A program made the translations under genes and the position numbers. The notes under the pieces are model-generated. The model was not told the DNA's origin and ran no database searches. It worked only from the letters and a program-made list of their open reading frames with translations. This document shows positions 17,613 through 26,495 of a stretch of DNA of 64,000 bases, piece after piece. Origin of the DNA: Chitinophagaceae bacterium. GTDB taxonomy: Bacteria; Bacteroidota; Bacteroidia; Chitinophagales; Chitinophagaceae. The DNA lies in the NCBI GenBank assembly GCA_016720565.1, contig JADKKJ010000001.1:930001-994000 (forward strand), given 5' to 3'. Each line of letters starts with the position of its first letter. Positions within the stretch are counted from its first letter, which is position 1.

Positions 17613-18848
17613 TTAATAGAGCAACCGCACTTTGATCGAATGTTTCACCTCCTTTAATAAGCCCAGTGCTTTACTCGAGATCTGTCTGTCCACATCCAGT
17701 ACCACATAACCGATCTCCTCATTGGTCTTTAAATACTGACCCAGGATGTTTATTTTATTCTTCGACAACCGGGTGTTTATCTCTGACAAAACACCTGGAA
17801 CATTATTATGTATATGAAGGATTCGGTGACTTCCTTCCTGTGGAGGCAGCGCCAGTGCCGGTACAGTATGAGAGCCGAGACTGATCCCTTTTTCAAGATA
17901 ATTGAAAAGTTTTACACTTACATCTTCCCCGATATTTTCCTGGGCCTCCTCGGTACTTCCCCCAATATGCGGGGTGAGCAAAACATTGGAACATCCCTGT
18001 AACGGAGATTGAAAAGGGTCGCCGTTTTTTTCGGGTTCAACAGGGAAAACATCCACCGCGGCCCCACCAATATTCCCCTCCAGTAATTGTTTTTTCAATC
18101 CTTCCAGGTCCACCACTTCTCCCCGGGCATAATTTATTAATATGGCCCCTTTCCGAAAATGCTTCAGGTTGTTTTTATTGATCAGGTTACGCGTATGGGT
18201 GGTTTCAGGAACATGAAGGGTAACAATATCTGAGCGTTGAAGTAATTCTTTTAAACTCCCTGCATCCTCTGCATTGCCTAATGGAAGTTTGGTCTCGATA
18301 TCATGGAAAATGACCTTCATACCCAACGATTCGGCCAATACGCTCACCTGGGAACCTATATTTCCATAACCGATAATGCCCATGGTCTTTCCTCTTAATT
18401 CATAGGCCCCGCTGGCTTCCTTCATCCAGGTTCCTTTATGCATGGAGATATTCTTATCCGGGATCCGTCGTATGAGCATTATGGAAGCGCCAATCACCAG
18501 TTCTGCTACAGAACGCGTATTAGAGTAGGGAGCATTGAAGACCACTACCCCATTTTTTGTGGCTGCTTTCAGGTCAACCTGGTTCACCCCTATACAAAAA
18601 CAACCAATGGCCTGCAATTTTTTTGCAGCCGCCAGCACTTTAGCCGTGATCATGGTCTTTGAGCGTATACCCAGAATATGCACATCTTTGATCATCTCGC
18701 AAAGCTGGTCTTCCGAATAGGCTTTATGTGTTTTTTCTACATTGATATAGCCATGCTGCCGGAAATTCTTAACGGCCCTTTCACTGATATTCTCCAGGAA
18801 CAATATATTGATCTTCTCCTTGGGATAGCTGGTTGTGGGTCTGGTCAT
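17613..18848 (-). CDS. serA: D-3-phosphoglycerate dehydrogenase
   Basis: A 411-residue enzyme for the first step of serine synthesis, oxidising 3-phosphoglycerate to 3-phosphohydroxypyruvate with NAD. The NAD fold is GIIGYGNIGSQV. Catalytic residues fall in NYARGEVVD (Arg), FPVEPE (Glu) and TPHIGGSTEEAQ (His). A C-terminal ACT domain (HNNVPGVLSEINTRLSKNKINI) is the usual site for serine feedback. Length matches the E. coli-type enzyme. A TATATTTG promoter element lies 6 nt before the ATG, so the message should be nearly leaderless. Confidence 0.95.
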   Translation of the reverse strand: MTRPTTSYPKEKINILFLENISERAVKNFRQHGYINVEKTHKAYSEDQLCEMIKDVHILGIRSKTMITAKVLAAAKKLQAIGCFCIGVNQVDLKAATKNGVVVFNAPYSNTRSVAELVIGASIMLIRRIPDKNISMHKGTWMKEASGAYELRGKTMGIIGYGNIGSQVSVLAESLGMKVIFHDIETKLPLGNAEDAGSLKELLQRSDIVTLHVPETTHTRNLINKNNLKHFRKGAILINYARGEVVDLEGLKKQLLEGNIGGAAVDVFPVEPEKNGDPFQSPLQGCSNVLLTPHIGGSTEEAQENIGEDVSVKLFNYLEKGISLGSHTVPALALPPQEGSHRILHIHNNVPGVLSEINTRLSKNKINILGQYLKTNEEIGYVVLDVDRQISSKALGLLKEVKHSIKVRLLY

Positions 18849-18854
18849 ATCCTA

Positions 18855-18862
18855 CAAATATA
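18855..18862 (-). promoter_or_regulatory. -7 promoter element of serA
   Basis: TATATTTG fits TAnnTTTG, with only TAGGAT between it and the ATG. The divergent lipoprotein gene has its own element at 18915-18922. Confidence 0.6.
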
Positions 18863-18914
18863 ACCCTGCCTGCCTTTGTTGAAAAATCAGCATCATTTTT
18901 GTCCCAGTCTCCGG

Positions 18915-18922
18915 TATTTTTG
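18915..18922 (+). promoter_or_regulatory. -7 promoter element of beta-lactamase-fold gene
   Basis: TATTTTTG lies 14 nt before the TTG start at 18937. It is divergent to and about 50 bp from the serA element. The upstream TTTG is closer than the usual -33 spacing. Confidence 0.45.
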
Positions 18923-18936
18923 ACCAAACCAACAAT

Positions 18937-20133
18937 TTGAAAATAGCGATCCTAATTCTTTTTATACTGGTATTAGTTAGTTCCTGTCATTCGGGCAGGG
19001 ATAATTCCAAAGGTGGCCTTTCGGACCCTGCCAATTACCATGCGCCTGCTCCCGGAAAAATGAGCGATTCCGATTTCCAGCAGTATCATTCGGCCATTTC
19101 ATCCCTGATGGATTCCTGCCTGTTGCGGGGAAATTTTAATGGCGGGATCCTGGTTGCAAAAAACGGGGAAATAATCTATGAAAAATACCAGGGATGGAAG
19201 GATATACAGCATCCAACGGATAGCCTGGACGAACATAGTCCCCTGCACCTTGCCTCTACCTCCAAACCCTTTATGAGCATAGCCATCCTTAGCCTCGTAC
19301 AGGAGAATAAATTATCACTGAATGATTCTATCAATAAATTCTTTCCTGAGATACCCTTTCCCGGTATTACGGTGGCCATGCTGCTGAGTCACCGCAGCGG
19401 CTTACCCAATTACCTGTATTATATGGATCATAGTGATTGGGACCGGAAGATCACTGCCACCAATGCTGATGTACTTCGCATTCTCTGCCGAGATAAACCG
19501 GAAGGAGGTTCCCCCGCCAACAAACATTTTAGTTACAGCAATACCAATTTTGTTCTGCTGGCCATGATCGTTGAAAAGATATCGGGTATCTCCTATCCTG
19601 AATTCATGAAACAGCATTTTTTTGACCCGATAGAAATGAAGGATACCTATGTGGTATCAGGGAAAGATTCTTTGAAGGCCACCCCATCTTTCACCGCAAC
19701 CGGAAGGCGCTGGGACCATGATTACCTGGATGGCACCTATGGAGATAAGAATATTTATTCCACCCCCCGTGACCTTTTGAAATTTGACCAGGCGCTATAT
19801 TCAGGTCAATTCATCAGACCCTCCCTGCTCGACTCGGCTTTTATACCGCAGAGCAATGAACGCAAATCGGTACATAATTATGGTCTTGGCTGGCGCCTGC
19901 AACAATTGCCGAACGGGAAAAAAGTAGTTTATCATTTCGGAAAATGGCATGGTTGCAATGCAGCATTTGCCAGGCTGATGGATGAGAAGGTAACCATCAT
20001 AATTTTAGGCAATCGTTATACCCGCACGGTCTATAATGCGGCGCACCATTGCTACGGTGTTTTTGGCGCCTATGACCAGAAACAGGAGCCTGATCCGGAG
20101 GAGGGAAATGAAAAACAGCGGCAGACCCCTTAA
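18937..20133 (+). CDS. Serine hydrolase lipoprotein, beta-lactamase/PBP4-like
   Basis: A 398-residue class C beta-lactamase-fold protein. The nucleophile motif SxxK is STSK in HLASTSKPF, the YxN motif is YSN in FSYSNTNFV, and HFGKWHG fits the third active-site motif. Such proteins are esterases, D-aminopeptidases or peptidoglycan-related enzymes as often as true beta-lactamases, so resistance should not be assumed. The start is TTG; it gives a lipoprotein signal ending VSSC, and no ATG lies before the mature domain. The C-terminus is charged and disordered. Confidence 0.88.
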   Translation: MKIAILILFILVLVSSCHSGRDNSKGGLSDPANYHAPAPGKMSDSDFQQYHSAISSLMDSCLLRGNFNGGILVAKNGEIIYEKYQGWKDIQHPTDSLDEHSPLHLASTSKPFMSIAILSLVQENKLSLNDSINKFFPEIPFPGITVAMLLSHRSGLPNYLYYMDHSDWDRKITATNADVLRILCRDKPEGGSPANKHFSYSNTNFVLLAMIVEKISGISYPEFMKQHFFDPIEMKDTYVVSGKDSLKATPSFTATGRRWDHDYLDGTYGDKNIYSTPRDLLKFDQALYSGQFIRPSLLDSAFIPQSNERKSVHNYGLGWRLQQLPNGKKVVYHFGKWHGCNAAFARLMDEKVTIIILGNRYTRTVYNAAHHCYGVFGAYDQKQEPDPEEGNEKQRQTP

Positions 20134-20170
20134 ACTTTGATTTACCCCAATAGTTTATGACCTTTGAAGA

Positions 20171-21673
20171 ATGAAGATCCTTTCTGCAGAACAGATCCGC
20201 AACTGGGATCAGTACACCATTGAGCATGAGCCCATCTCCTCTATCGACTTGATGGAAAGGGCGGCCTCCAGGGTTACCGAATGGATACTGGATCATTACC
20301 CCGATCGCCCCTATTCTATTTTTTGCGGCAAAGGGAATAATGGAGGGGATGGGTTGGCTGTGGCCCGGCAAATACTCCAAAGCAGACCTGCAGCAATTGT
20401 TACCATTCATATTCTTGAATTTGGTGCAAAAGGAACAGAAGATTTCCAGATCAACCTGGCCAGGTTACATCAATACCCACAGGCTTCCATATTATACATT
20501 CAGGCGGAAGAGCAACTGCCTCTAATAGATAAGGAAGAACTGGTTGTGGATGCCTTGTTCGGATCAGGTTTGAACCGTGGACTGGAAGGGCTTACTGCCG
20601 CGCTGGTGAATCATTTAAATGCTTCGGGAGCGAACATTGTTTCCATTGATATCCCCAGCGGATTATTCACCGACCATTCGGCCAAAGGGATGGTGGCGGT
20701 ACATGCGAGACATACGTTGAGTTTTCAATGTTATAAGCCCGCTTTTTTGTTTGCCGAAAATCAGTCACACACCGGCGAACTTGAAATACTTGATATCAGT
20801 CTCTCTCCTGAATATCCTGAAAGCATCCATGCTGAATTTGAATTCATCACGCTTCAGTCGCTGAAAAAAATATTCAGGCCAAGAAATAAATTCGCGCATA
20901 AAGGGAATTTCGGTCATGCCCTTATTCTTGCAGGATCACCGGGAAAAATGGGTGCTGCGGTGTTATCAGCCAGGGCCTGCCTTCGAAGCGGAGTTGGGTT
21001 GCTTACCATGCTCTCTCCACTTGCAGGAACAGATATTTTGCAATCCAGCGTTCCGGAAGCCATGGTATTGACCAGCCTGGATCTCAAAGAAGCCGATTGG
21101 TCAAAATATGCCTCCCTTGGTATTGGCCCTGGTATTGGATCATCTGATCCAACTATCGACCTGGTATCCATGATCCTTGATAAAGCCACTGTGGTGGATG
21201 CCGACGCTTTAAATATTATTTCGCAAAGGACTGTACTTCTAAATCAACTCCGGTTCGGAACCATATTAACTCCCCATCCGAAAGAGTTTGAAAGACTATT
21301 CGGTCATACCTCAAATGATTTTGAGAAAGCGGCCCTGGCCCGGGCTAAAGCAAAAGAGCTGGGGTTGATCATTATTTTAAAAGGGCATTATAGCCTGGTT
21401 GCATTTCCGGATGGACGGGCATTTTTCAATATCACGGGAAATGCCGGTATGGCCACGGGCGGATCGGGCGATGTGCTGACCGGTATCCTGACTGGTTTGG
21501 TTGCCCAGGGTTATGAACCTGAGGAAGCTGCCCTGTTAGGGGTGTTTTTGCATGGCCTTGCCGGTGATATAGCTGCAGAGAAATTATCCATGGAGGCCAT
21601 GATTGCCAGCGATATAACAGATAACCTGGGGGAGGCCTTTCTGCAGATCCAAATGACCATCAGCAACCAATAG
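20171..21673 (+). CDS. nnr: Bifunctional NAD(P)H-hydrate epimerase / dehydratase
   Basis: A 500-residue fusion that repairs NADHX and NADPHX. The N-terminal YjeF epimerase domain (about 1-215) has FCGKGNNGGDGLAVARQL-type and VDALFGSGLNRGLEG motifs. The C-terminal ADP/ATP-dependent dehydratase domain (about 225-500) has NKFAHKGNFGHALILAGSPGKMG, GPGIG, LTPHPKEFERL and the NITGNAGMATGGSGDVLTG nucleotide site. Domain order and length are normal. It starts 37 nt after the serine hydrolase gene. Confidence 0.95.
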   Translation: MKILSAEQIRNWDQYTIEHEPISSIDLMERAASRVTEWILDHYPDRPYSIFCGKGNNGGDGLAVARQILQSRPAAIVTIHILEFGAKGTEDFQINLARLHQYPQASILYIQAEEQLPLIDKEELVVDALFGSGLNRGLEGLTAALVNHLNASGANIVSIDIPSGLFTDHSAKGMVAVHARHTLSFQCYKPAFLFAENQSHTGELEILDISLSPEYPESIHAEFEFITLQSLKKIFRPRNKFAHKGNFGHALILAGSPGKMGAAVLSARACLRSGVGLLTMLSPLAGTDILQSSVPEAMVLTSLDLKEADWSKYASLGIGPGIGSSDPTIDLVSMILDKATVVDADALNIISQRTVLLNQLRFGTILTPHPKEFERLFGHTSNDFEKAALARAKAKELGLIIILKGHYSLVAFPDGRAFFNITGNAGMATGGSGDVLTGILTGLVAQGYEPEEAALLGVFLHGLAGDIAAEKLSMEAMIASDITDNLGEAFLQIQMTISNQ

Positions 21674-21738
21674 AAACAGGTCCTGAATAATAAGGTTTTG
21701 GGGCCTGCCCCCTGCCGGTCATTCCGTCTATTTTCCCT

Positions 21739-21746
21739 TATCTTTG
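21739..21746 (+). promoter_or_regulatory. -7 promoter element of hppA
   Basis: TATCTTTG gives a leader of about 48 nt before the hppA ATG. A small hairpin (CCCCT/AGGGG, 21750-21764) sits at the start of this leader. Confidence 0.55.
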
Positions 21747-21799
21747 CAGCCCCTCAAAAAGGGGGTCGAACCTAAATTTTAGATCAAGTATCAACTCTT

Positions 21800-24025
21800 A
21801 TGGACAAATTGTTCTATCTCGTTCCTGCAATGGGCATTATTGGCTTGTTGTACACACTGGTGAAATTCAGTTGGGTATCCAAACAGGATGCCGGCAATGA
21901 AAAAATGAAAGAGATCAGCGATCACATCGCTGAGGGCGCAATGGCCTTTCTGAAAGCGGAATGGAAGATCCTCGGGTATTTCGTAGTGATCGTTTCTATC
22001 CTGCTTGCTGTTATGGCCATGGCTAATCCGCATTCGCACTGGCTGATCGCCGGGGCTTTTGTTATTGGCGCCGTATTCAGCGCTACTGCCGGTTATATCG
22101 GTATGAAAGTGGCTACCAAGGCCAATGTAAGAACCGCGCAGGCAGCTCGTACCAGTCTCAGTAAAGCATTGAATGTTTCCTTCACCGGTGGTTCAGTAAT
22201 GGGATTGGGTGTATCAGGACTTGCTGTATTGGGTCTGGGTGGTTTGTTCATTGTTTTCAAACAGATCTTTGCACCAGATGCGGCCGTTAATTCGGAAGAA
22301 ATGGTCCGCACCATTGAGGTCCTTACCGGATTTTCACTGGGTGCTGAATCCATTGCCCTTTTCGCTCGTGTGGGTGGTGGTATCTATACAAAAGCAGCCG
22401 ATGTGGGCGCTGACCTTGTAGGCAAAGTTGAAGCAGGTATTCCTGAAGATGATCCGCGTAATCCTGCAACTATTGCAGATAACGTAGGAGATAATGTGGG
22501 TGACGTAGCCGGAATGGGCGCCGATCTTTTCGGTTCTTATGTGGCTACTGTTCTTGCCACCATGGTACTTGGCCAGGAAACGATCTCTACTGATAATTTT
22601 GGTGGAATGGCTCCTATCCTGCTTCCCATGCTTATCGCCGCATCTGGTATCATTTTTTCTATCATTGGAACCTTGTTTGTTCGCATAAGTGATAATGCAG
22701 GTATCAGTACCGACAGCGTTCAGAAAGCCCTTAATATGGGTAACTGGGGTTCCATTGTACTGACTGCAATTGCATCAGTAGGTTTGGTTTATTATATCAT
22801 GCCTGAAACTATGGTGCTTCGTGGCCATGAGTTTACTAAATGGGGCGTGTTGGGGGCTATTGGTGTTGGACTTGTAGTAGGAACCCTTATGAGCATCATT
22901 ACTGAATATTATACAGCCATGGGCAAACGCCCGGTTAAATCTATTATCCGCCAGTCATCTACGGGTCATGCCACTAACGTGATCGGTGGTTTAGCGGTAG
23001 GTATGGAATCAACCTTCCTCCCGATCCTTGTGCTGGCAGGTGGTATCTGGGGTTCTTTTGAATGTGCAGGTCTTTATGGCGTTGCGATCGCTGCTGCCGG
23101 GATGATGGCCACAACAGCCATGCAGTTGGCTATTGATGCCTTCGGTCCGATTGCGGATAACGCAGGCGGTATCGCTGAGATGAGTGAATTACCAAAAGAA
23201 GTAAGGGAAAAAACAGACGTACTGGATGCTGTGGGTAATACCACTGCAGCTACAGGTAAAGGATTTGCGATCGCCTCTGCCGCATTAACGGCACTGGCTT
23301 TATTTGCTGCCTTTGTTGGTGTGGCTGGAATTAAAGGCATTGATATCTATAAGGCAAATGTTTTAGCCTGCTTATTTGTTGGAGGTATGATCCCTTTCAT
23401 TTTCTCTTCTCTGGCCATACGTGCTGTTGGAGAAGCCGCAATGGCCATGGTAGAAGAAGTTCGTCGCCAGTTTCGCACAATTCCTGGTATCATGGAAGGA
23501 ACAGGCAAGCCGGAATACGATAAATGCGTTGCCATTTCTACGCAGGCTTCAATCAGGAAAATGTTGTTACCCGGAGCCATTACAATTGTATCTCCACTGA
23601 TCATCGGCTTTATGCCAGGTCTGGGTGCTGAAGCATTAGGCGGATTTTTAGCTGGTGCTACCGTTAGCGGTGTGTTGATGGGAATGTTCCAGAACAACGC
23701 TGGTGGAGCCTGGGATAATGCTAAAAAATCATTTGAGAAGGGTGTAGAGATAAACGGCGAAATGTTCTACAAAAAATCAGAGCCGCATAAAGCTTCTGTT
23801 ACAGGTGATACAGTGGGTGATCCTTTTAAGGATACCTCCGGTCCATCTATGAACATCCTCATCAAACTGATGTCCATTGTATCTTTGGTCATTGCCCCTA
23901 CCCTGGCGCAGATGAGTGGCGATAAAGCAGCTCCTTCTCCTACTGGCAGTAAGATCGAAGTAAAAGAAATACAGGCTAAACCTATAGGTTATTTGCCGGC
24001 AAATACGGTTAACTTCAGAAAATAA
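21800..24025 (+). CDS. hppA: Membrane pyrophosphatase, K+-dependent ion pump
   Basis: A 741-residue polytopic enzyme that uses pyrophosphate hydrolysis to pump Na+ or H+. The catalytic loop DDPRNPATIADNVGDNVGDV is present, as are GIYTKAADVGADLVGK and the second acidic loop DAFGPIADNAGGIAEM. The stretch GNTTAATGKGFA has Ala and Gly at the positions that are Lys and Thr in K+-independent enzymes, so I call it K+-dependent. Na+ transport is common in this subfamily but is not proved by sequence. A strong terminator follows. Confidence 0.95.
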   Translation: MDKLFYLVPAMGIIGLLYTLVKFSWVSKQDAGNEKMKEISDHIAEGAMAFLKAEWKILGYFVVIVSILLAVMAMANPHSHWLIAGAFVIGAVFSATAGYIGMKVATKANVRTAQAARTSLSKALNVSFTGGSVMGLGVSGLAVLGLGGLFIVFKQIFAPDAAVNSEEMVRTIEVLTGFSLGAESIALFARVGGGIYTKAADVGADLVGKVEAGIPEDDPRNPATIADNVGDNVGDVAGMGADLFGSYVATVLATMVLGQETISTDNFGGMAPILLPMLIAASGIIFSIIGTLFVRISDNAGISTDSVQKALNMGNWGSIVLTAIASVGLVYYIMPETMVLRGHEFTKWGVLGAIGVGLVVGTLMSIITEYYTAMGKRPVKSIIRQSSTGHATNVIGGLAVGMESTFLPILVLAGGIWGSFECAGLYGVAIAAAGMMATTAMQLAIDAFGPIADNAGGIAEMSELPKEVREKTDVLDAVGNTTAATGKGFAIASAALTALALFAAFVGVAGIKGIDIYKANVLACLFVGGMIPFIFSSLAIRAVGEAAMAMVEEVRRQFRTIPGIMEGTGKPEYDKCVAISTQASIRKMLLPGAITIVSPLIIGFMPGLGAEALGGFLAGATVSGVLMGMFQNNAGGAWDNAKKSFEKGVEINGEMFYKKSEPHKASVTGDTVGDPFKDTSGPSMNILIKLMSIVSLVIAPTLAQMSGDKAAPSPTGSKIEVKEIQAKPIGYLPANTVNFRK

Positions 24026-24052
24026 TTTAAGCGCTTAATCATAACCATTTCC

Positions 24053-24085
24053 AAAAAGTCCTGCTGTGTCTACAGTGGGACTTTT
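24053..24085. terminator. Bidirectional terminator after hppA
   Basis: AAAAGTCC...GGACTTTT with an inner CTGT/ACAG stem and flanking A- and T-runs. It lies between hppA (+) and the convergent 24091-25473 gene (-) and could stop transcription from both sides. Confidence 0.85.
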
Positions 24086-24090
24086 AATTT

Positions 24091-25473
24091 TTATAACCTC
24101 TGTTTGCCCAATCCAAAACAGGTCCATGAAGTGGGATATTTCGCGTCCTGCATCCATAATAACCTGGCGCCTTTGATACAGGAAAAATATACATTGAAGG
24201 TTTTTGCTTTGCCTTCTATATTGGAGAAATTCACCTGCCAGTTACCATTCATACTGAACTTGCCTGAATTCTTTGCCTCGTCATACCGGGCAGCGCCTAT
24301 TTGCCCGTTAATGGCCATCAATTTCCAGTCGTAGCTATTGCCAGGTAAAAAAACAAATGTTTCCGAACTCTGATGCATCGTAGTGGCAGTATGGGCCCCG
24401 GTATAACTATTATAATACTCAGTCATACCGGTGAAGTCACTGGTCCAGGTACCTTTCAGGTCATTCGCTTCTACTGCAAAGCGGTTATAGGTGGTCATAT
24501 TCACCAATGGGTTCCAGGTTTCACTGGATGTTTGCCAGTCTAATTGGTCAGGGTTTATATGGAATGTATTGATAAAACTATTTTTATCAGGGCAAACGAA
24601 TTCGAGCCAACCCGTATCTCCTTTTCGGAACAGGGCCACGAACACCTGTTTTCCACTGGCATTATCTTTTAGCTGCGCATAACCAAGGTAGGGTCTTATA
24701 TAATCAAGGGAAGAACTCACCGTCCTGTAATTACGAATATCACTATACCGGGGTGCGACCAGGATATTCCATGCATTATTGATATGCGGTTCCGGATCCG
24801 CGGCGATGATGGTATTTGATCTGGGATAGTGCAATAACACTTTCATACTCCCTTTGGTCACTTCCACCCAGTCTTCTTTTACAACACCTACCCAACCGTC
24901 ATCAAAATTGGTGGTGTTGAAACTAAAACCTGTAAGATTGGCTATGGGGAGCTGTTTGGGCTGATCAGAGGTTTTTATAGTGGTGGTACCAGTGGTTTTT
25001 ACCAGGTCCACTGTTCCTAAGAATTTTTCAATATCTGCCATATATGACTGGTCATTGGTAGCTGCCACGATACTTCCACAACGAGTTTTATTGGACATAG
25101 TGGTCAGCATAGCTACTGCATCCTGCTTATTGAATGTGAATTTACCCACTCCGGCTTTTGCTTTCCAGCCGTTTTCTTCCTGAACATCTGTAAGCTGCGG
25201 GGCAGTGACGCCATTATAGGTCTTTACTACTAATTCCTGCCACTCACTATTGAAATCTGCATCCAGTGTTCCTTTGGAAATAGTGCTTTTATATACGGAT
25301 ATGCGGCACCAGCTCCCCTTTGCCTGGTCTGTTTTTACATAACTGATCACCATCGATTTTTCATCTTTACTCCAGCCTCTGGGCGATTCAAAACTGAAAA
25401 TATCATAAGTTGTTTTTTGGGCCTTAACTGAAAACACAGATAAAAAAACAAGTACGGTAAGGATATATTTCAT
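24091..25473 (-). CDS. Secreted protein of unknown function
   Basis: A 460-residue protein with a signal peptide (MKYILTVLVFLSVFSVKAQ). Residues 20-165 look like a PsbP-type domain (FSFESPRGWSKDEKSMVISYVK). The rest is beta-rich with repeated tryptophans (WVGVVKEDWVEVTKGSMKVLLHYP, LDWQTSSETWNPLVNMTTYNRF), ending near WMQDAKYPTSWTCFGLGKQRL. I do not recognise the second half. The frame extends eight codons upstream, but the Met at 25473 opens the signal peptide. It is last in a three-gene operon of exported proteins, 24 nt after the previous stop. Confidence 0.75.
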   Translation of the reverse strand: MKYILTVLVFLSVFSVKAQKTTYDIFSFESPRGWSKDEKSMVISYVKTDQAKGSWCRISVYKSTISKGTLDADFNSEWQELVVKTYNGVTAPQLTDVQEENGWKAKAGVGKFTFNKQDAVAMLTTMSNKTRCGSIVAATNDQSYMADIEKFLGTVDLVKTTGTTTIKTSDQPKQLPIANLTGFSFNTTNFDDGWVGVVKEDWVEVTKGSMKVLLHYPRSNTIIAADPEPHINNAWNILVAPRYSDIRNYRTVSSSLDYIRPYLGYAQLKDNASGKQVFVALFRKGDTGWLEFVCPDKNSFINTFHINPDQLDWQTSSETWNPLVNMTTYNRFAVEANDLKGTWTSDFTGMTEYYNSYTGAHTATTMHQSSETFVFLPGNSYDWKLMAINGQIGAARYDEAKNSGKFSMNGNWQVNFSNIEGKAKTFNVYFSCIKGARLLWMQDAKYPTSWTCFGLGKQRL

Positions 25474-25497
25474 ATAACGTAAGGTTCTGGTCAGCAA

Positions 25498-26481
25498 CTA
25501 TTTTCCAAGCATCTTATGCAGCTCATTGAAGTCTATGGCCTTTTTAAGGGCTTCAATATTCTTCACAAACACAGGTTCCTCTTTAGCGTATTTAAATGAC
25601 ACACTAAAAAACTGGGGAGAAGATAGCGGAAGGTTTTTATGGTAATAGGAAAGATTTGGTTTAACCGCAATAAAAGACCCCTGCGTTCCTTCTGGAACAA
25701 AATTCTCAAATCGCTCTTCCTGGTTCCACATACAGCAAGCAGGTTCATTGAGCTCGGTTGCAGATGATGATGAAAGATACTGGTCTATCCGATCAATAAA
25801 TCCCTGAAAATATCTGACCTCAGATGGACTATCCTTCATATCCTTAAGAAGCCTTTTTCGCTCCATACCCAGATATTCTTTACGGCTAACATAGCTGAAT
25901 GGCAAAGAGTCCGGGGAATAGGTGATCATCCATACCAGTTCCCTTACTGTTGAATTATTATTCATTGGAAAATCACCCATATACAAATAACCATCGATCA
26001 ATTCAGGTCTTCTGTCCAACTTTAAATACTCCCGAAGATCATCTGAAGGGATCCCTGCAGCCCATAGTGTATTAAGCCCATAAACTACATTAGCGGCCAC
26101 GGTCATTACCGTAGGCGTTTCAACATCCACATAATATTTGATATGGTTTGGGTCATGTGAATCGCATAGAAACCGGAGAAGGTATAGGGAGTGATAATAG
26201 GGATCAGCTTTCCAGTTTACTCCTGCATTTAAATTTTTCCCAAAAACAAAATTATAATTCGCCTCACATCCTGTTGGGGAATAAGCCCCCTTGATCTTAT
26301 TGAATATAGTGTTCAATACGGCCTTCTCTTTTGCAAGATCAGTGGCGGTTACATTATGAATGGAACCTCCCATACCCGGTTTAAATATGCCAGGTTTGGC
26401 CGCCAACAAATCTTTGGAGCACTCCTGGGAATAACCATTGACGAAGATCAAAACCGCTAACAGGGAGAAAAAACATTTCAT
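25498..26481 (-). CDS. Secreted hypothetical protein
   Basis: A 327-residue protein with a signal peptide (MKCFFSLLAVLIFVNGYSQ). No family is recognised. The mature part has five to six cysteines (ECSKDLL, SPTGCEANY, RFLCDSHD, NEPACCMW) and many aromatic residues, suggesting a folded, possibly disulfide-bonded exported protein. It is the middle gene of the three-gene operon, 14 nt after the propeller protein and 24 nt before the next start. Function unknown. Confidence 0.7.
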   Translation of the reverse strand: MKCFFSLLAVLIFVNGYSQECSKDLLAAKPGIFKPGMGGSIHNVTATDLAKEKAVLNTIFNKIKGAYSPTGCEANYNFVFGKNLNAGVNWKADPYYHSLYLLRFLCDSHDPNHIKYYVDVETPTVMTVAANVVYGLNTLWAAGIPSDDLREYLKLDRRPELIDGYLYMGDFPMNNNSTVRELVWMITYSPDSLPFSYVSRKEYLGMERKRLLKDMKDSPSEVRYFQGFIDRIDQYLSSSSATELNEPACCMWNQEERFENFVPEGTQGSFIAVKPNLSYYHKNLPLSSPQFFSVSFKYAKEEPVFVKNIEALKKAIDFNELHKMLGK

Positions 26482-26495
26482 ACTTGTTACAATTA

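Noticed and set aside
18937..20133. A beta-lactam resistance gene
   Set aside because: The beta-lactamase fold and SxxK/YxN motifs are shared by esterases and peptidases. The BlaI/M56 pair is 10 kb away with a non-PBP sensor, so resistance is not supported.
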